From positions 1-61,920 of the forward strand of contig JAABRM010000044.1 of assembly GCA_011390955.1 (NCBI GenBank): a stretch of 61,920 bases of DNA, in the 5' to 3' direction. Positions 53,422 through 60,154 of this stretch are shown here, in pieces. A model generated the notes under the pieces. That model was not told where the DNA came from. It saw only the letters and a program-made list of their open reading frames with translations, and ran no database searches. How positions within the stretch are numbered: the first letter of the stretch is position 1; each line of letters begins with the position of its first letter. The DNA is from Oscillatoriales cyanobacterium (lineage in GTDB: Bacteria > Cyanobacteriota > Cyanobacteriia > Cyanobacteriales > Laspinemataceae). Position numbers and translations under genes: made by a program.

Positions 53422-53941
53422 GACTACGGCCAGTTGAAGTGATTGGGCTTAGTTCGTTTTGTACTAGGCTTGCTGTCTTATGATAGTCCATGAAAGATAA
53501 AAATCCAGGAGGCGGTTAGTCCACTGGATCGTCATTTTGTAGGGGCCAAGCATATAGCCCTACGGGCATGGCTTCGCTTACCGGGCAACAATTTCTGGGA
53601 AAAAACCCCAAATTTAGTATCCGAATGCTTTGCCCAGTGCGGTAGCGGTAGGGTGTGTTAGCGTAGCGAAGCGGAGCGTAACGCACCTTAACCCAGGTTA
53701 ACGCATCTTACCCCAGAGTAACGGATCTGATTAGTTAAAATAAGGGCGAACGATGGGGCTCGAACCCACGAAATTTTGTAGGGGCCAAGCATATAGCCCT
53801 ACGGGCATGGCTTCGCATTCGGGCAACAATTTCTGGGAAAAAACCCCAAATTTAATATCCGAATGCTTTGCCCAGTAACGCACCTTAACCCAGGGTAAGG
53901 CATCCTACCCTGGGTTAACGGATCTGATTAATTAAAATAAG
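53422..53941. other. Repeat-rich gap left of tRNA-His
   Basis: 520 bp without a protein gene. It consists mostly of the duplicated segment at 53534-53950 and includes a GC-rich small repeat (about 53650-53682) present only in the first unit. Confidence 0.7.
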
Positions 53942-53950
53942 GGCGAACGA
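53534..53950. repeat. Tandem duplication next to tRNA-His
   Basis: Unit 1 (53534-53772) and unit 2 (from 53773 to about 53950, running into the tRNA 3' end) share TTTGTAGGGGCCAAGCATAT, CCGAATGCTTTGCCCAG, ACGGATCTGATTA and AAATAAGGGCGAACGA. Unit 1 has an extra small repeat block. The copies differ at a few sites, so the duplication is not recent. Confidence 0.85.
53744..53772 (-). pseudogene. tRNA 3'-end fragment
   Basis: Read on the minus strand this is a T-arm (GTGGG-TTCGAGC-CCCAT) followed by CGTTCGCC, identical to the 3' acceptor strand of the tRNA-His at 53942-54015. The T-arm differs from that of the intact gene. No anticodon arm precedes it. Confidence 0.75.
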
Positions 53951-54015
53951 CCGGGATTGAACCGGCGAATGGTGGAACCACAATCCACTGCCTTAACCAC
54001 TTGGCTACGCTCGCC
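53942..54015 (-). tRNA. tRNA-His (GTG anticodon)
   Basis: On the minus strand the cloverleaf is complete: 5' G(-1) and GCGAGCG pairing with CGTTCGC, a D-arm AGCCAAGTGGTTAAGGC, anticodon stem GTGGA/TCCAC with loop TTGTGGT (anticodon GTG), and T-arm with TTCAATC. The encoded G(-1) and discriminator C73 are the histidine identity elements. CCA is not encoded. Confidence 0.95.
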
Positions 54016-54160
54016 ATTCGATTTATCACTATAGCACATTAGTTAAAATTGATCTACCCCCTGGGAAAAATTTTTTTGATTTTGTCTAAAAGTCGCTGCT
54101 GCTGCGAAATTTGCGGTTTAGCATCGGTAGTTAAACTATACAGATGAGTTCAATATCACT

Positions 54161-54520
54161 ATGAAAGGAAAGATAGTCGCATCCATCGGCGCAGTGGTGG
54201 TCGTGGGACTTGGGGTAGCAATGGCGATCGCCAATCCCCGTCCTGAAGCTTACAACAACTATGCGGCCCAGCAAATGACCCAGTATCTCAACAATGTAGC
54301 CTGTGAGAAAGTGCCAATGGGTAAAAAGCCCTGTCTCTCACTGGTGCAGTCAGCGCAGCCGCAAATTTCCCAACTGATTAGTCAGAATACCGAACGCCAT
54401 AACTTTCTCTTGTTCAGTATTTACAAAACGAAGTTTAATCTGCCCTTACTCCCAACCTACCAATTTGAAACCCTGGGAGCAATGCAAAACTTTTATATTT
54501 ATAAGCAAGAAAAATTATAA
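54161..54520 (+). CDS. DUF4359 family secreted or anchored protein
   Basis: A 119-aa protein from ATG 54161. Residues 6-23 are a hydrophobic signal or anchor (VASIGAVVVVGLGVAMAI). The rest has NPRPEAYNNYAAQQMTQYLN, two cysteines (ACEKVP and KPCLSL) that may form a disulfide, LISQNTERHNFLLFSIYKTK and ATLGAMQNFYIY-like ending, the DUF4359 pattern of cyanobacteria. Function unknown. An inverted repeat follows (54628-54709). Confidence 0.8.
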   Translation: MKGKIVASIGAVVVVGLGVAMAIANPRPEAYNNYAAQQMTQYLNNVACEKVPMGKKPCLSLVQSAQPQISQLISQNTERHNFLLFSIYKTKFNLPLLPTYQFETLGAMQNFYIYKQEKL

Positions 54521-54627
54521 ATTATCATCAAAACATCATCTATTTGTGACGATCGACGATTGCCCCGAAAACCCTATCTTGCCCGAATCATGCTGGTTTA
54601 AGGGTAATCGCAATTCCCGAAAAAATT

Positions 54628-54709
54628 AAAATCCCAATTAAATCCCGGTAGCTGGTTATAGATATATGATGGCCTGAATGTTATGGCTCCGATGATTAAT
54701 TGGGATTTT
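54628..54709. other. Perfect 14-bp inverted repeat with a 54-nt loop
   Basis: AAAATCCCAATTAA (54628-54641) and TTAATTGGGATTTT (54696-54709) are exact complements. Plus-strand RNA would close with UUUUU, minus-strand RNA with UUUAAU. It may be a shared terminator between DUF4359 (plus) and nblA (minus), or a structured RNA because of the long loop. Confidence 0.65.
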
Positions 54710-54757
54710 TGCTGTAACAATGTCGTGTAACAACTGGTAGTGCCCCGCTCTCGTTTA

Positions 54758-54928
54758 TTAGACGTGCTGCTTGAGCAGGTCTTTGAACAAGTTATCTTTG
54801 ACCATGCTCTGGCGCAACACTTCTAACAGATAATCTTGCGCTTGCTCTCTGGTTAACCCTTTGATTTGCTTTTCGTACACTTTTAACTGAAATTGTTGTT
54901 CCAAGCTGAGACCTGAAGTCGTATTCAT
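54758..54928 (-). CDS. nblA: Phycobilisome degradation protein NblA
   Basis: A 56-aa frame from ATG 54928, preceded by AAAGGAG at good spacing. The sequence runs LSLEQQFQLKVYEKQIKGLT then REQAQDYLLEVLRQSMVKDN and ends LFKDLLKQHV, the full NblA signature. NblA dimers bind phycobiliproteins and bring in Clp protease to dismantle phycobilisomes under nitrogen or sulfur starvation. It is divergent from the bilin lyase cpcS, about 240 bp apart, so genes for building and for degrading phycobilisomes share one promoter region. It is easily missed because of its size. Confidence 0.95.
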   Translation of the reverse strand: MNTTSGLSLEQQFQLKVYEKQIKGLTREQAQDYLLEVLRQSMVKDNLFKDLLKQHV

Positions 54929-55170
54929 AGATTTGCTCCTTTTTCGGTTGTTTCTTGTCTGTTTTCCGTTGTCCTGTGATTCAAGACGTTAAGTGATTCT
55001 GGTTTGGTTTCCGTTAAATGTAAAGTATCGTAACAAGCTATTGACAAACTGTCCATAATGTACATTTGCAGATTAATTTCTGCTACAAAAGTTCATAAAA
55101 GCCTCAGACGGTTTATGATAAAGAGGTGAAAACAACCAAAAATCAAGAGTTACAAGGCATCAGCAGTTTC
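54929..55170. promoter_or_regulatory. Divergent nblA/cpcS promoter region
   Basis: This gap must hold promoters for both genes. I see one near-match to an NtcA box (GTA-N8-TAA at 55020-55033, consensus GTA-N8-TAC) and a small GACAGTTTGTC-like palindrome around 55042-55053 (read on the minus strand). Neither is strong enough to be called a site. Nitrogen control of nblA through NtcA is known in several cyanobacteria. Confidence 0.35.
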
Positions 55171-55785
55171 ATGGACGCGATAGAATTTTTTCAAAAAAGT
55201 GCAGGAAAATGGCGATCGCAGCGCACTACCCACCATTTGGCTTTTAGACGCGCTGAGATGGGCGACTCGGAAATTACCGTGGAAGCTTTAGCGGGGGACG
55301 ATCCAAAGGTGCAGGAAATTTGTAAACTGCATGAGGTGGATCCGAGCGAAGCTAGTGGCGGGGCTTTTGTCTCTTGGCAAGGTTCGATGGCTTGGGACCG
55401 GGAAGGGGAAAATCATTCTGGGGAAACGGTATTTGCGATCGTTCCCGATCCGAATCATCCCAATACTGGGCGAATGTTAAGAGAACGGGGCTATGCGGAA
55501 ATTGTCCCGGTGGCCGGACAATATCATATGGACGAAGAAGGTGGACTGATACTGATTACTGAGTATGAAACTATGAGCGTGATTGAACGGTTCTGGTTTG
55601 CCAATCCCAATTTGCGGATGCGGACTAGCACTGTGACTCGCTTTGGTGGGTTTAGTACCGCCTCTTTTTGTAGCGAAAGTCGGATTTCCACAGAGTCAGG
55701 GGATGGGAGTAATTCTGAAGTAAGTTCAGCAAAGGCTAATAAAGAGTTATTAGGAACCGCCTTTTCTTCGGTTTTGGGGTGGTAA
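55171..55785 (+). CDS. cpcS: Phycobiliprotein lyase, CpcS/CpeS family
   Basis: I prefer ATG 55171 (204 aa), which starts MDAIEFFQKSAGKWRSQRTT as in the family; a GTG at 55126 would add 15 residues. Other conserved parts are HHLAFRRAEMGDSEITVEAL, WQGSMAWDREGENHSGETVF and ERFWFANPNLRMRTSTVTRF, followed by GGFSTASFCSESRI. The fold is a lipocalin-like barrel that attaches phycocyanobilin to a cysteine of phycocyanin or allophycocyanin beta subunits. It is divergent from nblA, and the next gene starts at or just after its stop. Confidence 0.92.
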   Translation: MDAIEFFQKSAGKWRSQRTTHHLAFRRAEMGDSEITVEALAGDDPKVQEICKLHEVDPSEASGGAFVSWQGSMAWDREGENHSGETVFAIVPDPNHPNTGRMLRERGYAEIVPVAGQYHMDEEGGLILITEYETMSVIERFWFANPNLRMRTSTVTRFGGFSTASFCSESRISTESGDGSNSEVSSAKANKELLGTAFSSVLGW

Positions 55786-55811
55786 ACGTGATTGGGGATT
55801 GGGGATTAGAG

Positions 55812-56489
55812 ATGAACGGGCAGCCCTTGGACCGTAACCCGGAAAGAAACCTGGTTTCTCCCAGAAACCCGGTTTCTGAGGTTGCCTCCTGGGAATTGAC
55901 CAGCAGCAATACCAATCCAGATCCGTTTCAACGGGGTTGGCAGTACCTCGATCGGGTGCGTCAGCTTACCCCAGAACCGGGGATGGTTGAGTTAAGTGAT
56001 GAGATTAGCGATCGCATTCGGATCTGTACCTGGATTGGCGATCGCATAGATGGGATTAATTTAGAACTCACCGATTATCTAGAAGCTTGTCATCAGTGCT
56101 TTCCCGTCGCCCAACGGCAAAATATTCAAATTTTCGCCGCCCCACTAGCCTCGATATTGGGGGTTGACGGCTTATGCAATATTTTATTAGACCCGATCGC
56201 GATTCTGATTGATGTCGGTCGGGTTAATCGTGAAGATTGGTTAGGCTTAGTCGTCCATGAATATGCCCATGCTCATCTTAAATCTCCGGGACACGATCGG
56301 CGATTTTTAGAAGTGCTGGTTCATTTATGTCTAGGTTTAGGACTGGTTCCCCCTGTTTGCGCTGCTTCTTGGGAAGTCGATCCAGCAGTGAATTCGGCTC
56401 AGTTGCGTAATTGGCCCCACTGTACTTCGACCGCGAACCCCCTAGCTTTTTGGCTGGGGCTGACGGAAACTCAGCCCCAAAAATCCTAG
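55812..56489 (+). CDS. HExxH-type putative metalloprotease, cyanobacterial, unknown
   Basis: A 225-aa protein from ATG 55812; an upstream GTG at 55779 overlaps cpcS. Residues about 10-25 are encoded by AGAAACC-type repeats (55844-55877). The core has DRIRICTWIGDRIDGINLEL, IFAAPLASILGVDGLCNILL and WLGLVVHEYAHAHLKSPGHD, where HEYAH matches HExxH with downstream H, as in zinc proteases. The fold and substrate are unknown. The gene is convergent with the 505-aa gene (4-bp overlap). Confidence 0.65.
   Translation: MNGQPLDRNPERNLVSPRNPVSEVASWELTSSNTNPDPFQRGWQYLDRVRQLTPEPGMVELSDEISDRIRICTWIGDRIDGINLELTDYLEACHQCFPVAQRQNIQIFAAPLASILGVDGLCNILLDPIAILIDVGRVNREDWLGLVVHEYAHAHLKSPGHDRRFLEVLVHLCLGLGLVPPVCAASWEVDPAVNSAQLRNWPHCTSTANPLAFWLGLTETQPQKS
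55844..55877. repeat. Two AGAAACC palindromes inside the HExxH gene
   Basis: AGAAACCTGGTTTCT and AGAAACCCGGTTTCT, 19 bp apart, are read through in frame as part of the N-terminus (NLVSPRNPVSEV). Confidence 0.8.
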
Positions 56490-58003
56490 GTTTTCTCGCT
56501 GGTGTTATCGCTGGTTTTCTGGTCTTTTTCCCGCTGATTATTCTTGTCTGTTTCCCGCTTATTACTAATTATTTGTTTAGCCAGCAACCACGCCCCTAAA
56601 GAACATAGAAAACTGCCAATCAAGGCAATCATAAAAGGATGGGGAAGTAGAGACAATTCGACTTTTTTGCCGTTGGGGAGATACCAAGGTTGAGTGATTA
56701 ACCCAGAGGAAGAAGCGACGATCGCCCCTGCGGCAATGCCCACCCCCACCGATTGAATCAGGTCTTGGAGTTTTTGGTTACTGTCTTTTTCGGTTTTTTC
56801 CCGATGGCGATCGCGTTCTGCCTGGTCAATTTCCACAATACCCCGAATCGAGGCGATCGCGGTATTAATCAAATCCGTCCCATGTTGAAAATAGCCTAAG
56901 TCCGCTTTAATTTGTCGCCGAAATAGCGGGGCGGTTTCTTGACCAAAATCCCGGAGAAAAGATAAATTTTCTCCATCATCTTTTATCTTAGCACAAATTT
57001 GCTCAATTATCTGATTATAATTGTGAAGATTTATCTCAATTGTATTGTGGAAATCCTCCATTTTTCGCAGAAATCGGGTGTAGGGTAGAGAGTCGGTGGC
57101 AAAAGTTTTTAACTGGGTTTTAAACTTTTCCAGATCGTCGTCATTCGTGACTACATCGTGCGGACAATTCAGGTCTGTTTGCAACAGATCTAAGCTATCT
57201 TCAAGATTGGCATACAATCGATCTAGGGAGTTATAAACCAAACGACTATTCTGGAAGGCTTTAATAATTTTGCTGCGATAGAGGAATAAAGCAATTAATT
57301 CCTGTTGATAGTCATCATATTGGCGATCGGCTTTTTCATCCCGGAATAGCCAAACTAAAATATGAGGATATTTATCCCGTTGCGTCGGTTTACTGTAGGC
57401 AAAAATCGGACTAGCAAATAATTCCCCTTCGCGATCGCATTGCGGGGCATTTTCTCCCAAGAGATTTTGACAACATTGGTCAGCTAAACTGCGGAGATAG
57501 TCCCGATCGCGTTGTTGGGTTTTGGTAGTTAACCAAGCGGTAATTAGCAAAGTTTGCCCTAAAAATTGCCCGGAAAATTTCTCAGCTTGTGGTAAACTTA
57601 AGACATGATTGGGATTCAATTGTTTTAGGGAATCCACCGGGACAGGTTCCGCAGCTTCATTTTCATCAGAATAACCGATATTCAGCCACAGGGCATAACT
57701 ATCTTTGATTTTTTGGGGTTGGGCAAATCCTTCGATACCGGGATATTTTTTGCTGGTAAAAGATAGGGCATCTTCAGGAATTAAGTAAAGGCGATCGCTA
57801 TTTGACTTATTCTTTGAATCAGATATAAAATCCAGGTTATCTGTAATTTTTTTATCGGTAAAATTCCCAATAATCTCGTCGCCATATTCCCAAAGGGGAT
57901 GAGTATTAGGCGGATTTTTGCTGTCATCAGCGAGGGCATAAGCAAATACATAGACATTGGGAGCAAAAATGCGATCGGCTGTAGAGTTTGGTTGAGGATT
58001 CAT
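56486..58003 (-). CDS. Large protein with two C-terminal membrane helices, unknown
   Basis: A 505-aa protein from ATG 58003. Residues about 1-180 are mixed alpha/beta (NVYVFAYALADDSK, LLITAWLTTKTQQRDRDYLR). The middle (190-400) is helical, with long charged stretches such as YNQIIEQICAKIKDDGENLS. Two membrane spans lie at about 425-443 (GVGIAAGAIVASSSGLI) and 458-478 (HPFMIALIGSFLCSLGAWLL), with a charged tail. I do not recognise the family. It is the most downstream gene of a minus-strand block that contains a CHAT protease, so a membrane effector or anchor is conceivable, but that is inference. Confidence 0.6.
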   Translation of the reverse strand: MNPQPNSTADRIFAPNVYVFAYALADDSKNPPNTHPLWEYGDEIIGNFTDKKITDNLDFISDSKNKSNSDRLYLIPEDALSFTSKKYPGIEGFAQPQKIKDSYALWLNIGYSDENEAAEPVPVDSLKQLNPNHVLSLPQAEKFSGQFLGQTLLITAWLTTKTQQRDRDYLRSLADQCCQNLLGENAPQCDREGELFASPIFAYSKPTQRDKYPHILVWLFRDEKADRQYDDYQQELIALFLYRSKIIKAFQNSRLVYNSLDRLYANLEDSLDLLQTDLNCPHDVVTNDDDLEKFKTQLKTFATDSLPYTRFLRKMEDFHNTIEINLHNYNQIIEQICAKIKDDGENLSFLRDFGQETAPLFRRQIKADLGYFQHGTDLINTAIASIRGIVEIDQAERDRHREKTEKDSNQKLQDLIQSVGVGIAAGAIVASSSGLITQPWYLPNGKKVELSLLPHPFMIALIGSFLCSLGAWLLAKQIISNKRETDKNNQREKDQKTSDNTSEKT

Positions 58004-58117
58004 ATAAAATTACTAATAGTAAGAATAAAAGATGGTTTCCCTTCGTGTTCTTTGTGTCTTTGTGGTGATAAAAAATTTTTTACCACAGAAGTCGGACACA
58101 GAGAAAGGTATAATAGG

Positions 58118-58549
58118 TTAGGAAATATCGCTCGGAGGATGCCAAAGTGCGATCGTCCATCGTAAGCGAGCAGCTTTAATCACTGAATTATTCATCCGTA
58201 AGGTAAAAATTGTCACCCGCGCAATTGCTGTTTTTGCTTCAATCTTAGTTCCATCTTCACTCCAGTAGAAATGCTCTGTCCATCTCTCAGTCCGAGGATT
58301 ATACAACGGTACAATCTCATCAGTTACAGGATCGGCTGCTTCAGTAATATCTGACTTAAATTCATTACAAGAACGGCACGCCAAACAAAGGTTTTCAAAA
58401 CTTGTTTCACCTCCTTTAGACACTGGTAAAATATGGTCAAAGGTCATGGGAATGCCGCTATTTGCTTCGGTAGTCAGACAGTAACAGCAGCGTTGTCGAT
58501 CCGCTGCTCTAATTTGTTCTCGTAACGATTGAGGAATATAGATAGACAC
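58118..58549 (-). CDS. HNH endonuclease
   Basis: A 143-aa protein from GTG 58549 (no better start). The zinc-finger HNH is clear: CCYC near residue 21, FDHILPVSKGGETSFENLCL with the central H, and ACRSCNEFKSD completing the CxxC and NxxK parts. The C-terminal extension is basic. It lies 17 bp downstream of the 134-aa gene, so they are one unit. This kind of pair is frequent in cyanobacteria, and a nuclease toxin with a small partner is a plausible reading, without proof. Confidence 0.9.
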   Translation of the reverse strand: MSIYIPQSLREQIRAADRQRCCYCLTTEANSGIPMTFDHILPVSKGGETSFENLCLACRSCNEFKSDITEAADPVTDEIVPLYNPRTERWTEHFYWSEDGTKIEAKTAIARVTIFTLRMNNSVIKAARLRWTIALWHPPSDIS

Positions 58550-58566
58550 AATTAAAAAATTAACAA

Positions 58567-58971
58567 TTAATAGGATATTGGCGAATGACCCCGCCAGCGT
58601 AACAGTGCGGCTGCTTGGGATTTAAGTAACATAAAACGGTCAGTTTCCATTCTCAGACGACCTAATTCGATTTGTTCTGCTGCGGTCAGATTGTAATTTT
58701 GATTTTGCTCTAATAGGTAATTGTAACGTTCCATTTCCTCAGCAGTTTTTCGCGATTTAGCAATTTTCCATAATGTTTCATCATCCAGCTTATCCAAAGC
58801 CGCTAAATCTCCTTTAAATTCATCGGGAATATCTTCCCAATTGGGCGGACTACCAACTTTTAGGGCATGAATCATCACCTCTTCTAAGCTCCGATTAGTC
58901 GCCAGGGCTGTATTCACTAAACGACGATGGAGCAGTTCAGGAATTTGTAAAGTTACAGTTTCAACGGGCAT
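58567..58971 (-). CDS. Small RHH-like partner protein of the HNH gene
   Basis: A 134-aa protein. The start VTLQIPELLHRRLVNTALAT followed by NRSLEEVMIHALKVG has the beta-helix-helix pattern of ribbon-helix-helix or related antitoxins. The rest is helical and charged (KTAEEMERYNYLLEQNQNYN). It starts at ATG 58971 and is immediately followed by the HNH gene. It may repress the unit and bind the nuclease; not tested. Confidence 0.72.
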   Translation of the reverse strand: MPVETVTLQIPELLHRRLVNTALATNRSLEEVMIHALKVGSPPNWEDIPDEFKGDLAALDKLDDETLWKIAKSRKTAEEMERYNYLLEQNQNYNLTAAEQIELGRLRMETDRFMLLKSQAAALLRWRGHSPISY

Positions 58972-59092
58972 AATTTTTCCCCATATTTAAAATTACAATA
59001 AGACAATTACAATAAGATGTGACCCAAAATCCATTGATTAAATTTTTACCTTACCACTTTTTACCACAAAGACACAAAGGACACAGAGAGGA

Positions 59093-59455
59093 TTAAATGG
59101 GCAAAGACCGCACCCGATAATATTCATCGCTGACCGAAATAATTGCTCCATGCGATAACTCATCCTGACATTTTTCTAAAACCTCTGTTAGCCTTTCTTC
59201 AATGACTTCCCGACTTTCATTTCCTAATCGAAATAAAATTACACTGGGTAAGGAAGCTTTAGTTATAGCCAGTAAAAAACCAAAATCTAGATCCACAGTC
59301 AGAACAATCCTTTGTTCTTTTTGGGCTTTGCTCAAAATTGCTTCATCGGGAATTTTTTCTAGCCCCTGTTCTACCAAATGAATAGCATCATAGCCTTTGC
59401 TTCTTAACCAATTTACAGTACGAGGTGAAATTCCCATATCAGCTAAAAATTTCAT
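59093..59455 (-). CDS. DUF5615 PIN-like toxin
   Basis: A 120-aa protein with the Mut7-C/PIN-like pattern of DUF5615: MKFLADMGISPRTVNWLRSK, GYDAIHLVEQGLEKIPDEAI and RIVLTVDLDFGFLLAI, where the acidic residues of LADMG and TVDLDF form the active site. These small proteins pair with DUF433 antitoxins. The ATG at 59455 overlaps the antitoxin stop by 4 bp (ATGA). Confidence 0.9.
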   Translation of the reverse strand: MKFLADMGISPRTVNWLRSKGYDAIHLVEQGLEKIPDEAILSKAQKEQRIVLTVDLDFGFLLAITKASLPSVILFRLGNESREVIEERLTEVLEKCQDELSHGAIISVSDEYYRVRSLPI

Positions 59456-59706
59456 ATAACTGACTCCAAATTTTTAGGCTTTTGGATCGGAATTGCTCTT
59501 TCTTCTGTTAGCCATGCAGCATAAAGCAAGGATTGTCTAATATCTTCCGGTTCCAAATAGGGATAGTCTGCGATAATTTCTGCTGTGGTTTTTCCATTAG
59601 CCAGTAAATTAACCACCAAAGACACCGGAACTCTCATGCCTCGAATACAGGCTTTTCCAGTCATTATTTTCGGATCGAATGTGATTCTATCTAAGTTGGG
59701 TGACAT
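59452..59706 (-). CDS. DUF433 antitoxin
   Basis: An 84-aa protein from ATG 59706 with AGGAGA upstream; the frame runs further but overlaps the preceding gene. LDRITFDPKIMTGKACIRGM and VSLVVNLLANGKTTAEIIAD, then YPYLEPEDIRQSLLYA, are the DUF433 winged-helix hallmarks. It is translationally coupled to the DUF5615 toxin. Confidence 0.9.
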   Translation of the reverse strand: MSPNLDRITFDPKIMTGKACIRGMRVPVSLVVNLLANGKTTAEIIADYPYLEPEDIRQSLLYAAWLTEERAIPIQKPKNLESVI

Positions 59707-59776
59707 GACATTATCTCCTGGTTTAATCCTGGCTTTAATTCTGGTTTTAACTTCTCCTGTCCAGCATCCCCATGAA

Positions 59777-60100
59777 TTAACCATGCTGAGATTGGTTAAC
59801 AATTTCCTGCAACACTTTCGATAATTCCGTAAAGCGATTATCCAGGGTTTTATCTACGCTTTTGTCGTCAGCCTTTTTCGGCTTAGGTTTGCGATTGGCA
59901 TTAATAGCTTCCGCTAAATCGGGGTATTCATCACACAATTTTTTAATTCTTTCAGCAATATCTTCCGCTGATTCTTGTTTGATTTTGTCAAGTTCCCCCA
60001 GCATAGATTCTAACCCGGCGATCGCCCCAGTTCTGTCAAACACTTCTGGGCGATTATGACAAACTTGAAGAAAGGCGTTAATCAACTTTGTTGCTTCCAT
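59777..60100 (-). CDS. Small helical protein downstream of the CHAT gene, unknown
   Basis: A 107-aa protein from ATG 60100. It is helical and charged (TKLINAFLQVCHNRPEVFDR, GLESMLGELDKIKQESAEDI) with a Lys/Pro hinge (KPKPKKADDK) and an amphipathic end. It starts 55 bp after the CHAT stop on the same strand, so it is probably co-transcribed. I cannot assign a domain; a small adaptor or regulator of the CHAT protein is possible. Confidence 0.6.
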   Translation of the reverse strand: MEATKLINAFLQVCHNRPEVFDRTGAIAGLESMLGELDKIKQESAEDIAERIKKLCDEYPDLAEAINANRKPKPKKADDKSVDKTLDNRFTELSKVLQEIVNQSQHG

Positions 60101-60154
60101 AGTAGTTTCTAGTAGTTTCTAGTATTTTGGGAGTTATCCTGGAAAAAGATTATT

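Noticed and set aside
58020-58110. Small hairpin of GTGTCTTTGTGGT and ACCACAGA as a terminator
   Set aside because: Related sequence recurs near 10320 and 59062 away from gene ends and lacks a proper T-run; more likely a dispersed repeat.
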